A stretch of 64,000 bases of DNA from contig NZ_CP079095.1 in assembly GCF_019285515.1 (NCBI RefSeq), positions 2,946,501 to 3,010,500 on the forward strand, given 5' to 3'. The notes under the pieces are model-generated. The model saw only the letters and a list, made by a program, of their open reading frames with translations. It made no database searches and was not told where the DNA came from. Below are positions 43,439 to 54,007 of this stretch, piece by piece. Position numbers and translations under genes: made by a program. The DNA is from Methylococcus sp. Mc7 (GTDB lineage: Bacteria; Pseudomonadota; Gammaproteobacteria; Methylococcales; Methylococcaceae). How positions within the stretch are numbered: position 1 is the first letter of the stretch; the number at the start of each line of letters is the position of its first letter.

Positions 43439-44368
43439 TCATCGAGACCTCGATCCCCCATCGCCGCCATGCAGGGCGACCACCCGCTTGGGAGCCACCC
43501 GTCCTTTGCCGTCGTTGCGGCCTATGCCGAGAAACACGTGTCCGTCGTCATAAACCCGGAGCAGGTCGCCATCGGGGGCATCGACCGCGCTGACGGTCTG
43601 TCCGTGCAGGAAAAGCCGGGACGTTTCGGCATCGAGCGATACCGCGGGCCAGTGCGGCACCATGGCGTCCATCGGCCGCAGGCAATCGAGCCGGGCCGCC
43701 GGTGCCATCGCATCCAGTTGGTCCAGGGTGACGGCCTGATCGACGGAGAATCCGGCGACCGCCGTGCGCCGTAACACTTCGACATGGGCGCCGCAGCCGA
43801 GAGCGTTGCCGATGTCCTCCACTAATGTTCGGATATAGGTGCCCTTGGAGCAGTGCACGTCCAGTTCCAGGTAATCCGCCCCCCTTCCGGTCAGTTCGAT
43901 GCCGAAGATCGTCACCGGGCGTGCCTGCCGTTCGACTGCCACGCCTTTGCGCGCCAGTTCGTAGAGCCGCTTTCCCTGGTGCTTCAAGGCCGAAAACATC
44001 GGCGGCACCTGCAGGATGGGTCCGGTGAATTTTCCCAGCAGGGCGAGGAGAGCCGGTTCGTCGAGCACGGGGACGGGTGCCTGCGACAGGATTTCGCCGT
44101 CGGCGTCGCCGGTATTGGTGGTGGCACCGAGCCGCGCCACGACGCGGTAGCACTTGTCCGAATCCAGCAGGTAGCCGGAGAGCTTGGTGGCCTTGTTGAA
44201 GCAGAGCGGCAGGATGCCGCTGGCGAGAGGGTCCAGGCTGCCGGTATGGCCGGCCTTGCGCATGTCGAGCAGTTTCCGGGCACGCTGCAAGGCGCTGTTC
44301 GAGGTCATGCCGCTGCTCTTGTCGAGCAGCAGAACCCCCGCCAGCGTGGCCGTCGAAGCGGGCCTCAT
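43439..44368 (-). CDS. truB: tRNA pseudouridine-55 synthase TruB
   Basis: A 309-residue enzyme that makes pseudouridine 55 in the tRNA T-loop. The catalytic motif GHTGSLDPLASGILPLCF holds the nucleophilic aspartate; KCYRVVARLGATTNTGDADG and the C-terminal PUA-like region are also typical. It lies three bases after rbfA in the usual nusA-infB-rbfA-truB order. The last residues (GGDGGSRSR) are a variable tail. Confidence 0.96.
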   Translation of the reverse strand: MRPASTATLAGVLLLDKSSGMTSNSALQRARKLLDMRKAGHTGSLDPLASGILPLCFNKATKLSGYLLDSDKCYRVVARLGATTNTGDADGEILSQAPVPVLDEPALLALLGKFTGPILQVPPMFSALKHQGKRLYELARKGVAVERQARPVTIFGIELTGRGADYLELDVHCSKGTYIRTLVEDIGNALGCGAHVEVLRRTAVAGFSVDQAVTLDQLDAMAPAARLDCLRPMDAMVPHWPAVSLDAETSRLFLHGQTVSAVDAPDGDLLRVYDDGHVFLGIGRNDGKGRVAPKRVVALHGGDGGSRSR

Positions 44369-44371
44369 GCC

Positions 44372-44731
44372 TCAGGTATCGCCGTCCTTATCGAGGGATC
44401 GCAGCACTTCGTCCATGTGCAGTCCGCGCTCGAGGGAGTCGTCGTAGGCGAAGCGGATTTCCGGGATGATGCGCATGCGCATCCGCCGCCCCAGCACCTG
44501 CCGGAGCTGAGGCGCGAACTCGTCCAACCGCTTCACGGCCGCCCTGGTTTCCAGCCGCCCGCCGAGAAAAGTCACGAACACCTTGGCCACGGCGAGGTCG
44601 CGGCTGACCTCGACGTCGCTGACGGTGACCATGCCAAGCTCCGGCGCATCGATGCCGGTGCGCAGGAATTCGGCGATTTCCCGTTGCATCTGGGCGGAGA
44701 CCCGGTCGCTGCGGCTGAATTCTCTAGGCAT
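44372..44731 (-). CDS. rbfA: Ribosome-binding factor A
   Basis: A 119-residue KH-fold factor for 30S maturation: [20 protein letters not shown] at the start, [20 protein letters not shown] and [19 protein letters not shown]. Family length and order are normal; it sits 17 bases after infB. Confidence 0.95.
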   Translation of the reverse strand: MPREFSRSDRVSAQMQREIAEFLRTGIDAPELGMVTVSDVEVSRDLAVAKVFVTFLGGRLETRAAVKRLDEFAPQLRQVLGRRMRMRIIPEIRFAYDDSLERGLHMDEVLRSLDKDGDT

Positions 44732-44748
44732 GTTTCCGGATCACCGTG

Positions 44749-47358
44749 TCAGTGCGGCACGACCTGGACCTTCTCGAACACTTCGATCTGGTCGCCTTCG
44801 CGCACGTCGTTGTAGTTCTTGACCGCGATGCCGCACTCCATGCCGGATTTGACCTCGTTGACGTCGTCCTTGAAGCGGCGCAGCGATTCGAGCTGGCCCT
44901 CGAAGATGACTACGTTCTCTCGCAGTACCCGGATCGGCAGGTTGCGGCGGACATGGCCTTCCACGACCAGACAGCCGGCCACGGTACCGAACTTGGACGA
45001 ACGGAACACATCCCGTACCTGGGCGATGCCGACGATCTGCTCCTTGAACTCCGGCTCCAGCATGCCGCTGATCGACTTCTTGACTTCGTCGATGGCGTTG
45101 TAGATCACGCTGTAGTAGTGCAAGTCGATGCCCCGTTCCTCGATCAGCTTGCGGGCGCTGCCGTCGGCGCGCACGTTGAAGCCGATCAGGATGGCGCTGG
45201 AGGCCAGTGCCAGATTGGCGTCGGTTTCGGAAATGCCGCCGACGCCGCCGCCGATGACCCTCACCTTGACCTTGTCGGTGGACAGCTCGGTCAGTGCACT
45301 GCGCAGGGCCTCCAGGCTGCCCTGGACGTCGGCCTTGATGACCAGGTTGAGGTCGATGGTTTCCTCACTGCCCATGAGCGAGAACACGTCCTCCAGCTTG
45401 GCGGCCTGCTGCGCGGCGAGCTTGGTGGTGCGCAGCTTCTCTTCCCGGTGCATGGCGATCTCGCGGGCCTTGCGCTCGTCGGCCACCACGATGAATTCGT
45501 CGCCTGCGTCCGGCGCGCCGGAGAGGCCGAGCACTTCGATCGGCGCCGAGGGGCCGGCTTCCTTCAGCGGTTTGCCGTTCTCGTTGAACATGGCGCGGAC
45601 GCGGCCGATTTCCTTGCCGCACAGCAGGAAGTCGCCTTTGCGCAGGGTGCCGCGCTGGATCAGGATGTCCGCCACCGGGCCGCGGCCCTTTTCCAGCTTC
45701 GATTCCAGCACCACGCCGGTGGCCGGAATATCGGCCGGCGCCTGGAGTTCGAGCACTTCGGCCTGGACCAGGATGGCGTCCAGCAATGCGTCGATGCCGG
45801 TGCCGGCCTTGGCCGATACCGGAACGAACTGCACGTCGCCGCCCCATTCTTCGGGGACCACGTTGAGTCCGACCAGCTCCTGCTTGACCCGGTCGGGATC
45901 GGCGTCGGCCTTGTCCATCTTGTTCATGGCGACGACCAGGGGTACGCCGGCGGCGCGGGAATGCTCCACCGCTTCCTTGGTCTGCGGCATCACGCCGTCA
46001 TCGGCCGCCACGACCAGCACCACGATGTCGGTGACCTTGGCGCCGCGGGCCCGCATCGCGGTGAACGCGGCGTGGCCGGGCGTGTCGAGGAAGGTGATGG
46101 AGCCATGGTCGGTCTTGACCTGGTAGGCGCCGATGTGCTGCGTAATGCCACCGGCTTCGCCGGCGGCGACCCGCGATTTACGGATGTAGTCCAGCAGCGA
46201 GGTCTTGCCGTGGTCGACGTGACCCATGATGGTGACCACCGGCGGACGCGGCAGGTGCGGGGCTTCCGCTTCGGCGGCGAGATTGGCCATGATTTCCGCT
46301 TCCAGGTCGTCTTCCCTCTGCGCGGTCGCCTTGTGGCCCATTTCCTCGACTACCAGAATGGCGGTCTCCTGGTCCAGCACTTGGTTGATGGTGGCCATCA
46401 CGCCCATTTTCATGAGGGCCTTGATGACTTCGATACCCTTGACCGACATGCGCTGGGCCAAGTCCGAGACCGTGATGGACTCCGGTACTGCGACCTCGTA
46501 CACGATGGGGGCGGTCGGCCTCTCGAAACCGTGCTTCTGCTCCGGCATGACCATCGGCCTGCCGAGCCTGGGCTTCTTCTTTTTTCCGCCACCTTTACGG
46601 AAATCGTCGCCCAGGAGTTCCCGGTATTCGTCTTTTCGGCTCAAGCCCGCGCCCCGCTTCTCTCCGCGCGCTTCCGCTTCGCGTTCGGCGACATAGCCGC
46701 GGGGAGCTTCTCCCCTGGGCTTGGCGGCGGGCGGGCGCGGCGCCGCGGGGCGGGGTTCCGGCGCAGGACGAGGGGCCGAAGGAGCGGCGGCCGGTGCGGG
46801 CTTGGGCGCTGGGGCTTCCCGCTCGGCTGGGGTTCTGCGCTCTGCCTCTTCCCGGCGCAGGCGCTCTTCGGCGGTTCGGGCAGCTTCTTCCTGCTTGCGG
46901 CGCTCTTCTTCGGCGGCCTGCTGGCGGAGCATCTCCTCCTGCTGCCGGCGCGCTTCCTGCTCGGCCAGTTCGCGCTGCTGCTGTTCCTCCAGGGCCCGCC
47001 GGGCCTGTTCGGCTTCGGAAAGGCGCTCGCTGGTTTCAGGCAGTTCGCTGCGCTTGACGTAGGTGCGCTTCTTCCGCACTTCCACGCTGATCGTTTTCGC
47101 GCCCTTGCCCGGTACCGTGCCCTGCTTGAGTTCGGTGACGGAGCGGCGCTGGAGCGTGACCCGCTTGGGCTCGGTCACGCTTTCCTGCACCTTGCCGTGG
47201 CTCTGGCGCAGGTGGTTGAGCAGCTTCATCTTTTCGGCATCGCTCAGCACATCGTCCGCATCGGAGATCTGAAGACCCGCGTCTCCGAGCTGATGGAGCA
47301 GCCTGTCGAGGGGAATCCCCACGATCCCGGCCAATTGTCTCACTGTTACGTCACTCAT
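44749..47358 (-). CDS. infB: Translation initiation factor IF-2
   Basis: An 869-residue GTPase that brings initiator tRNA to the ribosome. An N-terminal IF2-N domain ([20 protein letters not shown]), a long charged Glu/Arg/Ala linker (about 100-230), a second IF2-N domain, then the G domain: [20 protein letters not shown] (G1), [15 protein letters not shown] (G3), NKMDKADAD (G4), followed by the beta-barrels and the initiator-tRNA-binding C-terminus. Confidence 0.97.
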   Translation of the reverse strand: MSDVTVRQLAGIVGIPLDRLLHQLGDAGLQISDADDVLSDAEKMKLLNHLRQSHGKVQESVTEPKRVTLQRRSVTELKQGTVPGKGAKTISVEVRKKRTYVKRSELPETSERLSEAEQARRALEEQQQRELAEQEARRQQEEMLRQQAAEEERRKQEEAARTAEERLRREEAERRTPAEREAPAPKPAPAAAPSAPRPAPEPRPAAPRPPAAKPRGEAPRGYVAEREAEARGEKRGAGLSRKDEYRELLGDDFRKGGGKKKKPRLGRPMVMPEQKHGFERPTAPIVYEVAVPESITVSDLAQRMSVKGIEVIKALMKMGVMATINQVLDQETAILVVEEMGHKATAQREDDLEAEIMANLAAEAEAPHLPRPPVVTIMGHVDHGKTSLLDYIRKSRVAAGEAGGITQHIGAYQVKTDHGSITFLDTPGHAAFTAMRARGAKVTDIVVLVVAADDGVMPQTKEAVEHSRAAGVPLVVAMNKMDKADADPDRVKQELVGLNVVPEEWGGDVQFVPVSAKAGTGIDALLDAILVQAEVLELQAPADIPATGVVLESKLEKGRGPVADILIQRGTLRKGDFLLCGKEIGRVRAMFNENGKPLKEAGPSAPIEVLGLSGAPDAGDEFIVVADERKAREIAMHREEKLRTTKLAAQQAAKLEDVFSLMGSEETIDLNLVIKADVQGSLEALRSALTELSTDKVKVRVIGGGVGGISETDANLALASSAILIGFNVRADGSARKLIEERGIDLHYYSVIYNAIDEVKKSISGMLEPEFKEQIVGIAQVRDVFRSSKFGTVAGCLVVEGHVRRNLPIRVLRENVVIFEGQLESLRRFKDDVNEVKSGMECGIAVKNYNDVREGDQIEVFEKVQVVPH

Positions 47359-47392
47359 GATTCAGCCCCTATCGGTAATCGTCCTTACGTCT

Positions 47393-48892
47393 TCAGGAAA
47401 ACCACGAGGCGCGCGCCTTCATGATGAGCTCAGCGGCCTTTTCCTCTTCCATGTCTTCGATGTCCAAAAGATCCGGGACGGCCTGGTCGGCCAGGTCTTC
47501 CAGCGTGCGAATGCCGTGGCGCGCGAGGCGGTAGGCCAGTTCGCGGTCCATGCCCTCGAGTTCCAGCAGATCCTGGCTGGGCTCGGTGTCTTCGAGCTTC
47601 TCCTCGGAGGCGATGGCTTTGATGAGCAGCGCGTCCCTTGCCCGGTTGCGCAATTCTTCCACGATATCCTCGTCGAATTCCTCGATTTCGAGCAATTCCT
47701 TGCTCGGCACGTAGGCCAGTTCCTCCACGCTGGAAAAACCTTCCCTGACGAGGATCTCCGCGACGTCTTCTTCCACGCTCAGTTGTTCGACGAAGGTCTG
47801 GATCAGGCGCTGGGTTTCTTCCAGGGTCTTGGCGTCGGCCTGGGTGGAGCTCATGACGTTCAAGGTCCACCCCGTCAGTTCGGACGCCAGCCGGACGTTC
47901 TGGCCGCCGCGGCCGATGGCCTGCGACAGGTTTTCGTCGGCGACGGCGATGTCCATGCTGTGGCGGTCTTCGTCCACGACGATGGACACGATTTCGGCCG
48001 GCGACATGGCGTTGACCACGAACTGGGCCTCGTTTTCGTTCCACAGGATGATGTCGACGCGCTCCCCCGCCAGTTCGTTGGACACGGCCTGGACCCGCGA
48101 ACCGCGCATGCCGACGCAGGCGCCGACCGGGTCGAGCCGCGGATCGTTGCTCTTGACGGCGACCTTGGCGCGTACGCCGGGGTCGCGCGCCGCCCCCTTG
48201 ATTTCGATGAGGTTTTCGCTGACTTCCGGGACCTCCAGCCGGAACAGGGCGATCAGGAGTTCCGGCGCGGTGCGGCTGACGAAAAGCTGAGGCCCCCTGG
48301 CATCCGGCCGGACCGCGCTCAGGATACCGCGCAGGCGGTCGCCGGCACGGACGGACTCGCGCGGGATCATTTCGTCGCGCGGGATGAAGGCTTCCACGTT
48401 GCCGCCGAGGTCGAGAAAGACGTTGCCCCGTTCGATGCGCTTGATGACGCCGGTGATCAGCTCGCCGACGCGGCCCTGGTAGGCGTCCGCGATCTTGCGC
48501 CGTTCGGCCTCGCGCACTTTCTGCACGATCACCTGCTTTGCGGTCTGGGCGGCGATGCGGCCGAACTCGATGGAGTCGAAAGGCTCTTCCACGAACTCGC
48601 CGACGGCGATGTCGGGGTGGGTTTTGCGCGCCTCTTCGAGCAGTATCTCTTTTTCCGGGAATTCGACGCCGCCGCCGAATTCCTCGCTGGGTTCCACCAC
48701 TTGCCAGCGGCGGAAGGTCTCGTAGTCGCCGGTCTTGCGGTCGATGCTCACGCGCACGTCGTACCTGCCGTCATGCCGCTTGATCGTGGCGGTGCGGAGC
48801 GCCTCTTCGATCGCGGAAAAAATGACTTCTTTTTCGATGTCCTTTTCGTTCGACACCACGTCGACTACCAGCAGGATTTCTTTATTCGCCAT
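47393..48892 (-). CDS. nusA: Transcription factor NusA
   Basis: A 499-residue elongation and termination factor: NusA N-terminal domain (ANKEILLVVDVVSNEKDIEK), S1 domain (ELITGVIKRIERGNVFLDLG), two KH domains (DPVGACVGMRGSRVQAVSNE; ENLSQAIGRGGQNVRLASEL), and two acidic C-terminal repeats as in E. coli. It binds RNA polymerase and nascent RNA. Between rimP and infB as usual. Confidence 0.97.
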   Translation of the reverse strand: MANKEILLVVDVVSNEKDIEKEVIFSAIEEALRTATIKRHDGRYDVRVSIDRKTGDYETFRRWQVVEPSEEFGGGVEFPEKEILLEEARKTHPDIAVGEFVEEPFDSIEFGRIAAQTAKQVIVQKVREAERRKIADAYQGRVGELITGVIKRIERGNVFLDLGGNVEAFIPRDEMIPRESVRAGDRLRGILSAVRPDARGPQLFVSRTAPELLIALFRLEVPEVSENLIEIKGAARDPGVRAKVAVKSNDPRLDPVGACVGMRGSRVQAVSNELAGERVDIILWNENEAQFVVNAMSPAEIVSIVVDEDRHSMDIAVADENLSQAIGRGGQNVRLASELTGWTLNVMSSTQADAKTLEETQRLIQTFVEQLSVEEDVAEILVREGFSSVEELAYVPSKELLEIEEFDEDIVEELRNRARDALLIKAIASEEKLEDTEPSQDLLELEGMDRELAYRLARHGIRTLEDLADQAVPDLLDIEDMEEEKAAELIMKARASWFS

Positions 48893-48909
48893 CAGGTCGT
48901 CCTACAATG

Positions 48910-49362
48910 TCAGATATCAAATTCGGGTATGAGCCGGGCCTTGTCGATCAGGTCGAAAGGGATGGCATGCAGGCCGTTGTCGTCCTCGATGTCGATCACT
49001 CCCTCCCGAACGCCCGCGATCCGGCCCTTGAACCGGCGCTGGCCATCCAGGGAACGCACCGTCTGCAGCCGCACCTGGCGGCCCGTGAAGCGTTCGAAAT
49101 GCTCGATGGCGAACAGCGGACGGTCGAGGCCGGGCGACGATATTTCCAGCTGATACTGGCCGGGGATGGGATCTTCCACATCCAGCATGCCGCTGAGCTG
49201 GTAGCTGACCTTCGAGCAGTCGTCGAGATCTATCCCGTCGGGATGGTCGATATAGACGCGCAGAATCCTGGCGCGGGCGTCGAATTCGATTCCCGCCAGT
49301 TCGTAACCCAACCCGGTAACGACGGGCTCGATCAATCGCTGCAAGTGTTCGGGCATCCGCAT
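48910..49362 (-). CDS. rimP: Ribosome maturation factor RimP
   Basis: A 150-residue factor for 30S assembly: LQRLIEPVVTGLGYELAGIE, YIDHPDGIDLDDCSKVSYQL, PGQYQLEISSPGLDRPLF. I chose the ATG at 49362 (MRMPEH); two codons on is another ATG. It opens the rimP-nusA-infB-rbfA-truB run and is preceded by a structured leader with terminator-like hairpins. Confidence 0.93.
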   Translation of the reverse strand: MRMPEHLQRLIEPVVTGLGYELAGIEFDARARILRVYIDHPDGIDLDDCSKVSYQLSGMLDVEDPIPGQYQLEISSPGLDRPLFAIEHFERFTGRQVRLQTVRSLDGQRRFKGRIAGVREGVIDIEDDNGLHAIPFDLIDKARLIPEFDI

Positions 49363-49380
49363 GGTCAGTTTCCGGCCCAC

Positions 49381-49483
49381 AAAAAAAGGGCGCAAGGCCC
49401 AATGTTGTTATCCCGTTCCTTCAGAAACTAAAAACGCCCGCAAGGGGCGCCGTTCGGGACCTGGTCCTCCAGGCTGGAAGACC
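49381..49483 (-). promoter_or_regulatory. Structured rimP leader with terminator-like hairpins
   Basis: Read on the minus strand, the leader contains a stem-loop GGTCTTCCA/TGGAGGACC (49463-49483), then a hairpin GGGCG/CGCCC followed by TTTTT (49430-49449), then GGGC-CTTGC-GCCC followed by TTTTTTT (49381-49400), only about 20 bases before the rimP start. Two tandem terminators directly before the gene suggest transcription attenuation; attenuated leaders before rimP are known in other bacteria. Some of it could instead be a terminator of an unseen small transcript. Confidence 0.55.
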
Positions 49484-49607
49484 CGTCTCATCAGTCCGCG
49501 TATGCTAACATAAATGCCTAGAGGAGATAAACCCCCAGATTCTCAAGCACTTTACTCTGCCGTTCGGCCGAACCGGCGCTTTTCCCTCGGAATCCACGGA
49601 GCAGACT

Positions 49608-50336
49608 TTGAGACCGGAGACGCTGTTCATTGCCGATCTGCACCTGAGCGCGGCGGGGCCCGGGCGGGTCCGCCTGTTCCAGGATTTCATCGCCGGTCAT
49701 GCCCGCGGCGCCGAGGCTTTGTACATACTCGGCGATCTGTTCGACGCTTATATCGGCGACGACGACACCGCTTTTCCCGCCGGCGCCGTTCGGAAAAGTC
49801 TCCAGGAGCTGACGCAGTCCGGCACCCAGGTGTTCTTTCAGCAGGGCAATCGCGATTTCCTGGTTGGCTCGGGTTTCGCGGCGGCGGCCGGGGCGAGGCT
49901 GCTCGAAGATTACGCGGTCATCGACCTGTACGGCAGCAAAGTGCTGGTCACGCACGGCGACCTCTTGTGCACGGACGATCTCAAATATCAGCAGGCCAGG
50001 GCGCGGATCCGCACCGACGGATGGAAGCGCCATGCCCTGGGCAAGCCTTTGTGGGCGCGCAGGCTCTACGCGCGCTGGTACCGCTTGCGCTCGGCGCTCG
50101 ACAAGCGCGGCAACGCGCCGGAGATCATGGACGTCAACGCCGCCGAGGTGGAGCGGATATTCGGGCGTTTCGGCGTAGAGGTCATGGTCCACGGCCACAC
50201 CCACCGTCCGGCGGATCATGAGCTGGCCTGCGGCGGCCGTCCGGTCCGCCGGATCGTGCTGGCGGAGTGGCGCGGCGAAGGCGAATTCCTGCGCTGGACG
50301 CCGGAGGGGCACCAGCGGGTGCGGATCTCCCCATAA
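49608..50336 (+). CDS. lpxH: UDP-2,3-diacylglucosamine pyrophosphatase LpxH
   Basis: A 242-residue calcineurin-like metallophosphatase of lipid A synthesis, which splits UDP-diacylglucosamine to lipid X and UMP at the inner membrane. Metal motifs: FIADLHL, YILGDLFDAYIGDD, FQQGNRDFLVG, VLVTHGDLLCTDD, MVHGHTHRP. TTG start at 49608. Divergent from rimP. Confidence 0.95.
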   Translation: MRPETLFIADLHLSAAGPGRVRLFQDFIAGHARGAEALYILGDLFDAYIGDDDTAFPAGAVRKSLQELTQSGTQVFFQQGNRDFLVGSGFAAAAGARLLEDYAVIDLYGSKVLVTHGDLLCTDDLKYQQARARIRTDGWKRHALGKPLWARRLYARWYRLRSALDKRGNAPEIMDVNAAEVERIFGRFGVEVMVHGHTHRPADHELACGGRPVRRIVLAEWRGEGEFLRWTPEGHQRVRISP

Positions 50337-50347
50337 GCTCAACCGGA

Positions 50348-51343
50348 TCAGGCCTTCGCCAGGGGGAACGCCAGGGTGTCGGCGATCGCGTCCAGCCGGT
50401 GGAGACCGAGCAGCAGCCGGTCGATTCCGAGGGCGATGCCGGCGCAATCGGGCAGGCCGGCTTTCAGGGCGTCCAGGAGGCGGTAGTCCTTTTCCGGAGC
50501 GGGAAGGCCGGCATCGATGCGGGCCGCGATGTCCCGGTCGAAGCGGCGTTCCTGCTCCAGCGGATCGTTGAGTTCGAAAAACCCGTTGCCCAGCTCCATC
50601 CCGTCCAGGAATACCTCCGCCCGTTCCACCAGCCGCTCATCGTCCGGCTTGAACCTGGCCAGGGACGGCAGAATCGCCGGGAAATCGCGCACGAACGTGA
50701 AACGGTCCCGTCCCAGATGCGGCTGGACGAGATGGCTGAACAGCAGGTCGAGCCAGATCGAGCGGTCCGTTCCGCAGATCGCCGCCGCTTCCTGCAAGCC
50801 ATGGCACGCGGCGCAGGCGGCGAAATCGCCGAACCCGGCCTCCAGCGGGTCGATGCCGGCATGCGCCAGAAAGGCCCCGCGGTAACTCAGGTGTTCGGAC
50901 GGCGCCAGGGGGCGGACGCCTTCGCTCAGCGCCCGCAACAGCGCATCGGTTTCTTCGATCAGTTCATCGAGCCCGAAACCGACCCCGTACCATTCCAGCA
51001 GGGTGAACTCGGGGTTGTGGAAGCGGCCGGATTCGTCGTTGCGGAAGGCTTTGCATATCTGGTAGATCGAACCGCTGCCGGCGGCCAGCAGCCGCTTCAT
51101 CGCGAATTCCGGGGAGGTTTGCAGGAACAGCCGCCTCGATGCGCCGCCACCGTTGCCGTAACCGGTGGAGAAAACGCTCAGGTGCGGATCGGTCACGGTG
51201 GCGTGCGAGAGGAGGGGCGTCTCGACTTCCAGCACTTCCCGTTCGGCAAAGAACTGCCGGATTTTCCGCAGGAGTTCCGCCCGCCGGCGCAGCATCGCCG
51301 GCGGGCAGGACGGACGCCAGTCGGATGGCGCCCTATTTGACAC
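50348..51343 (-). CDS. epmA: EF-P lysine lysyltransferase EpmA (GenX/PoxA)
   Basis: A 331-residue class II lysyl-tRNA-synthetase-like enzyme without the anticodon domain. It attaches beta-lysine to the conserved lysine of EF-P. Motifs: [60 protein letters not shown] (motif 2) and [13 protein letters not shown] (motif 3). The GTG start lies inside the 3' end of efp (11-base overlap), so the two are coupled. Confidence 0.95.
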   Translation of the reverse strand: MSNRAPSDWRPSCPPAMLRRRAELLRKIRQFFAEREVLEVETPLLSHATVTDPHLSVFSTGYGNGGGASRRLFLQTSPEFAMKRLLAAGSGSIYQICKAFRNDESGRFHNPEFTLLEWYGVGFGLDELIEETDALLRALSEGVRPLAPSEHLSYRGAFLAHAGIDPLEAGFGDFAACAACHGLQEAAAICGTDRSIWLDLLFSHLVQPHLGRDRFTFVRDFPAILPSLARFKPDDERLVERAEVFLDGMELGNGFFELNDPLEQERRFDRDIAARIDAGLPAPEKDYRLLDALKAGLPDCAGIALGIDRLLLGLHRLDAIADTLAFPLAKA

Positions 51344-51899
51344 GGGAGACGTATTCCCCCGTGCGGGTGTCCACTTTGATGACCTCGCCGGTCTGGACGA
51401 ACAGCGGTACCCGGACCACGGCGCCGGTTTCCAGGGTGGCGGGTTTGCCGCCGCCGCCGGACGTGTCGCCGCGCACGCCGGGGTCGGTTTCGGTGATGGT
51501 GAGTTCCACGAAATTGGGCGGCTGCACGGCCAGCGGGACGTTGTTGAACAGGGTCAGGATGCAGATGTCCTGTTCCTTCAGCCATTTCTTGGCGTCCGCG
51601 ACGGCAGTCGGCTCGGCGGCGTACTGCTCGAACGACTCGGGTACCATGAAATGCCAGAGTTCGCCATCGTTATAGAGATACTGCATCTCCACGTCGACCA
51701 CGTCGGCGGTTTCCAGGGTATCGCCGGACTTGAAGGTCCGTTCGATCACCCGTCCGGTCTTGAGGTTGCGCAATTTGACCCGGTTGAAGGCCTGGCCCTT
51801 GCCCGGCTTGACGAACTCGCTTTCGAGCATCGTGCAGGGATCGCCGTCCAGCATCACCTTCATACCGTTCTTGAATTCACTCGTGCTAACAATGGCCAT
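51333..51899 (-). CDS. efp: Elongation factor P
   Basis: A 188-residue factor that relieves ribosome stalling at proline runs. It has the modified lysine Lys34 in VKPGKGQAF, as needed for EpmA/EpmB beta-lysylation, plus the middle [17 protein letters not shown] and the C-terminal [20 protein letters not shown]. It forms an operon with epmA and faces epmB. Confidence 0.97.
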   Translation of the reverse strand: MAIVSTSEFKNGMKVMLDGDPCTMLESEFVKPGKGQAFNRVKLRNLKTGRVIERTFKSGDTLETADVVDVEMQYLYNDGELWHFMVPESFEQYAAEPTAVADAKKWLKEQDICILTLFNNVPLAVQPPNFVELTITETDPGVRGDTSGGGGKPATLETGAVVRVPLFVQTGEVIKVDTRTGEYVSRVK

Positions 51900-51999
51900 G
51901 CATACCTCGGGTCAGTGCATCTGAAAAAAATACAGACCATTATAATGGACCGTTTTTTATCGCGAAACCGCGCAGCCCCGGTCAGGGACGGTAGACGAC

Positions 52000-52971
52000 A
52001 TGAGTGAGCAATGGCAGGCCGAGCTGGCCGAGGGTTTTGGCAGCGTTCGGGAACTGCTGGATTTTCTGGGCACCGCTGTGCCGTTTTCGGCGGAGGCCGC
52101 AGAAAGGTTTCCATTCCGCGTTCCGCGTGCCTACGCCCGGCGGATGAGGCCGGGCGACCCCCATGACCCGCTGCTCCGGCAGGTTCTGCCGCGTGCGCAG
52201 GAACTGGCGTCGCCCGAGGGTTTCGTCAGCGACCCGGTCGGCGACCGGCACGCCCTCAAGGTGCCCGGCCTGCTGCACAAATACCGGGGCCGGGCGCTCT
52301 TGATAACCACGGGGGCTTGTGCGATCCACTGCCGCTACTGTTTCCGCCGCGAGTTCCCCTATGCCGAAAGCCAGTTCACCCGGCAGCGGGAAAAGGCCGC
52401 CCTGGATTACATTGCGCGGGATCCGGAGCTTGGCGAGATCGTTCTGAGCGGCGGCGATCCGCTGCTGCTGAGCGACGACCGCCTGGCGCGGCTGACCGGC
52501 CAGCTCGCGGCGATTCCGCACTTGCGGCGGCTGCGTATCCACAGCCGGGTGCCACTGGTGTTGCCGTCCCGCATCGATGAGAGATTGCTGGAAGTCCTCT
52601 CCAGCCACCGGCTGCGGACCGTGGTGGTGATTCACGCCAATCATCCCCGGGAACTGGACGGCGAGGCCGGCGGCGCGCTGGCCGCCATGCGGCGTGCGGG
52701 CCTGATGCTGCTGAACCAGGCCGTGTTGCTGAGGCGGGTGAACGATTCCGTCGGGACCTTGTGCGAACTCAGCGAATGCCTGTTCGAACGGGGGGTGCTG
52801 CCTTATTACCTGCATTTGCTGGACCGAGTGCGCGGCACCGCCCATTTCGAAGTTCCGGAAGCGGAGGCCCGGGATCTGCACGAAGCCTTGCGCCGCCGGC
52901 TGCCGGGATATCTCGTGCCGCGCCTGGTTCGGGAAATCGACGGGCAGCCGTACAAGCTGCCGGTCAGCTAG
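52000..52971 (+). CDS. epmB: EF-P (R)-beta-lysine 2,3-aminomutase EpmB
   Basis: A 323-residue radical SAM enzyme of the lysine 2,3-aminomutase family (YjeK). The iron-sulfur motif is CAIHCRYCFRREFPY; LSGGDPLLLSDDRL and HSRVPLVLPSRI are typical, and PLP would bind a C-terminal lysine. It makes (R)-beta-lysine for EpmA. Divergent from efp-epmA across 100 bases, so all three EF-P modification genes are together. Confidence 0.95.
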   Translation: MSEQWQAELAEGFGSVRELLDFLGTAVPFSAEAAERFPFRVPRAYARRMRPGDPHDPLLRQVLPRAQELASPEGFVSDPVGDRHALKVPGLLHKYRGRALLITTGACAIHCRYCFRREFPYAESQFTRQREKAALDYIARDPELGEIVLSGGDPLLLSDDRLARLTGQLAAIPHLRRLRIHSRVPLVLPSRIDERLLEVLSSHRLRTVVVIHANHPRELDGEAGGALAAMRRAGLMLLNQAVLLRRVNDSVGTLCELSECLFERGVLPYYLHLLDRVRGTAHFEVPEAEARDLHEALRRRLPGYLVPRLVREIDGQPYKLPVS

Positions 52972-53860
52972 GCTGGTTGGCCACGCCATGCGGCACGTGG
53001 CCGGTCGCCACATGGCGGCTGGCCGCTTCGCAATTGCTTTTCTGGTCGTCGAAGAAGATGTCCGCGCCGAAAGCGGCCAGGAACTGGCTCTTGTCCCGCC
53101 CGCCGAGGAACAGCGCCTCGTCGATCCGGATGTTCCAGGCCCTCAGCGTCCGCACCACCCGCTCGTGAGCGGGTGCGCCGCGGGCCGTCACCAGGGCGGT
53201 ACGCAGCGGCGAACTGTCGGCATCGAACTGGGTCTGAATGTGATGGAGCACCGCGAGGAAATTCCGGAACGGGCCGCCGGGCAACGGTTCGCGCGCGGTG
53301 GCGCGTTCGTTCTCGGAGAAGGCTTCCAGTCCCGCCGAGCGGTAGATGCGTTCGGATTCGTCCGAAAACAGCACGGCGTCGCCGTCGAAGGCGATGCGCA
53401 ACTGGTCGGACTCGCTGCTGCGGGCGGGGGCCGTGATGATGGTGGCCGCCGCCTGGCCGTCGTTGAGCGCGTCGGCGACGTCGCCGGCATCCGCCGATAG
53501 GAACAGATGGGCGCCGAAGGCCGCGACGTACTTGAACGGAGACCGGCCGCCGGTAAAGGCCGCGCGGGTGATGTCCAGTCCGTGGTGCTGGATGGAGTTG
53601 AAAATCCGAAGCCCCGTGTCCGCGCTGTTGCGCGAGAGCAGGATGACTTCGACCAGGGGGGCGCCGAGCCGGTCGTTCATCGCCAGGAGCTTGCGGACCA
53701 GCGGGAAGGCGACGCCCGGCGCCAGAATTTCGTCTTCATGCTCGATCTGGTAGCGGCAATAGCTTTCCCGGCCTTCCTGCTCGAAGATGCGGTGCGATTC
53801 GTCGAGGTCGAAAAGCGCGCGCGAGGAGATGGCGACGACGAGGCTGGAGGGCTGGTTCAT
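52964..53860 (-). CDS. Cytosolic 5'-nucleotidase (NT5C1-like)
   Basis: A 298-residue protein of the PF06189-type 5'-nucleotidases: LVVAISSRALFDLDESHRIF (with the DxD-like catalytic start), VEVILLSRNSADTGLRIFNS, RAAFTGGRSPFKYVAAFGAH, LRIAFDGDAVLFSDESERIY. It likely removes phosphate from nucleoside monophosphates. Homology to the vertebrate cN-I family is known; bacterial members are little studied. The ATG at 53860 is favoured by conservation. Overlaps the epmB end by 8 bases. Confidence 0.82.
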   Translation of the reverse strand: MNQPSSLVVAISSRALFDLDESHRIFEQEGRESYCRYQIEHEDEILAPGVAFPLVRKLLAMNDRLGAPLVEVILLSRNSADTGLRIFNSIQHHGLDITRAAFTGGRSPFKYVAAFGAHLFLSADAGDVADALNDGQAAATIITAPARSSESDQLRIAFDGDAVLFSDESERIYRSAGLEAFSENERATAREPLPGGPFRNFLAVLHHIQTQFDADSSPLRTALVTARGAPAHERVVRTLRAWNIRIDEALFLGGRDKSQFLAAFGADIFFDDQKSNCEAASRHVATGHVPHGVANQPS

Positions 53861-54007
53861 GGCTTGAAAATCGCAAAGGTTTCGGCGGCGCCGGTATACA
53901 TTTCGGCAGCGGTGCCGCACAATTGATCGCTTTCCGTGGTGTCTCCCCAAGAGGTCCCCGGATTCCTGGCAAACAGAACAAAAGCAGAACAAAACAAGAG
54001 GAGCATC

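Noticed and set aside
44746-47424. An 892-codon open frame on the + strand across infB
   Set aside because: Antisense shadow of IF-2; composition (His/Asp/Gly runs) mirrors the coding strand and shows no domain.
49430-49500. CTGATGAG on the minus strand before rimP as a hammerhead ribozyme core
   Set aside because: The required GAAA and cleavage-site partner are not in the right places; only GAAC follows a long stem, so the match is chance.
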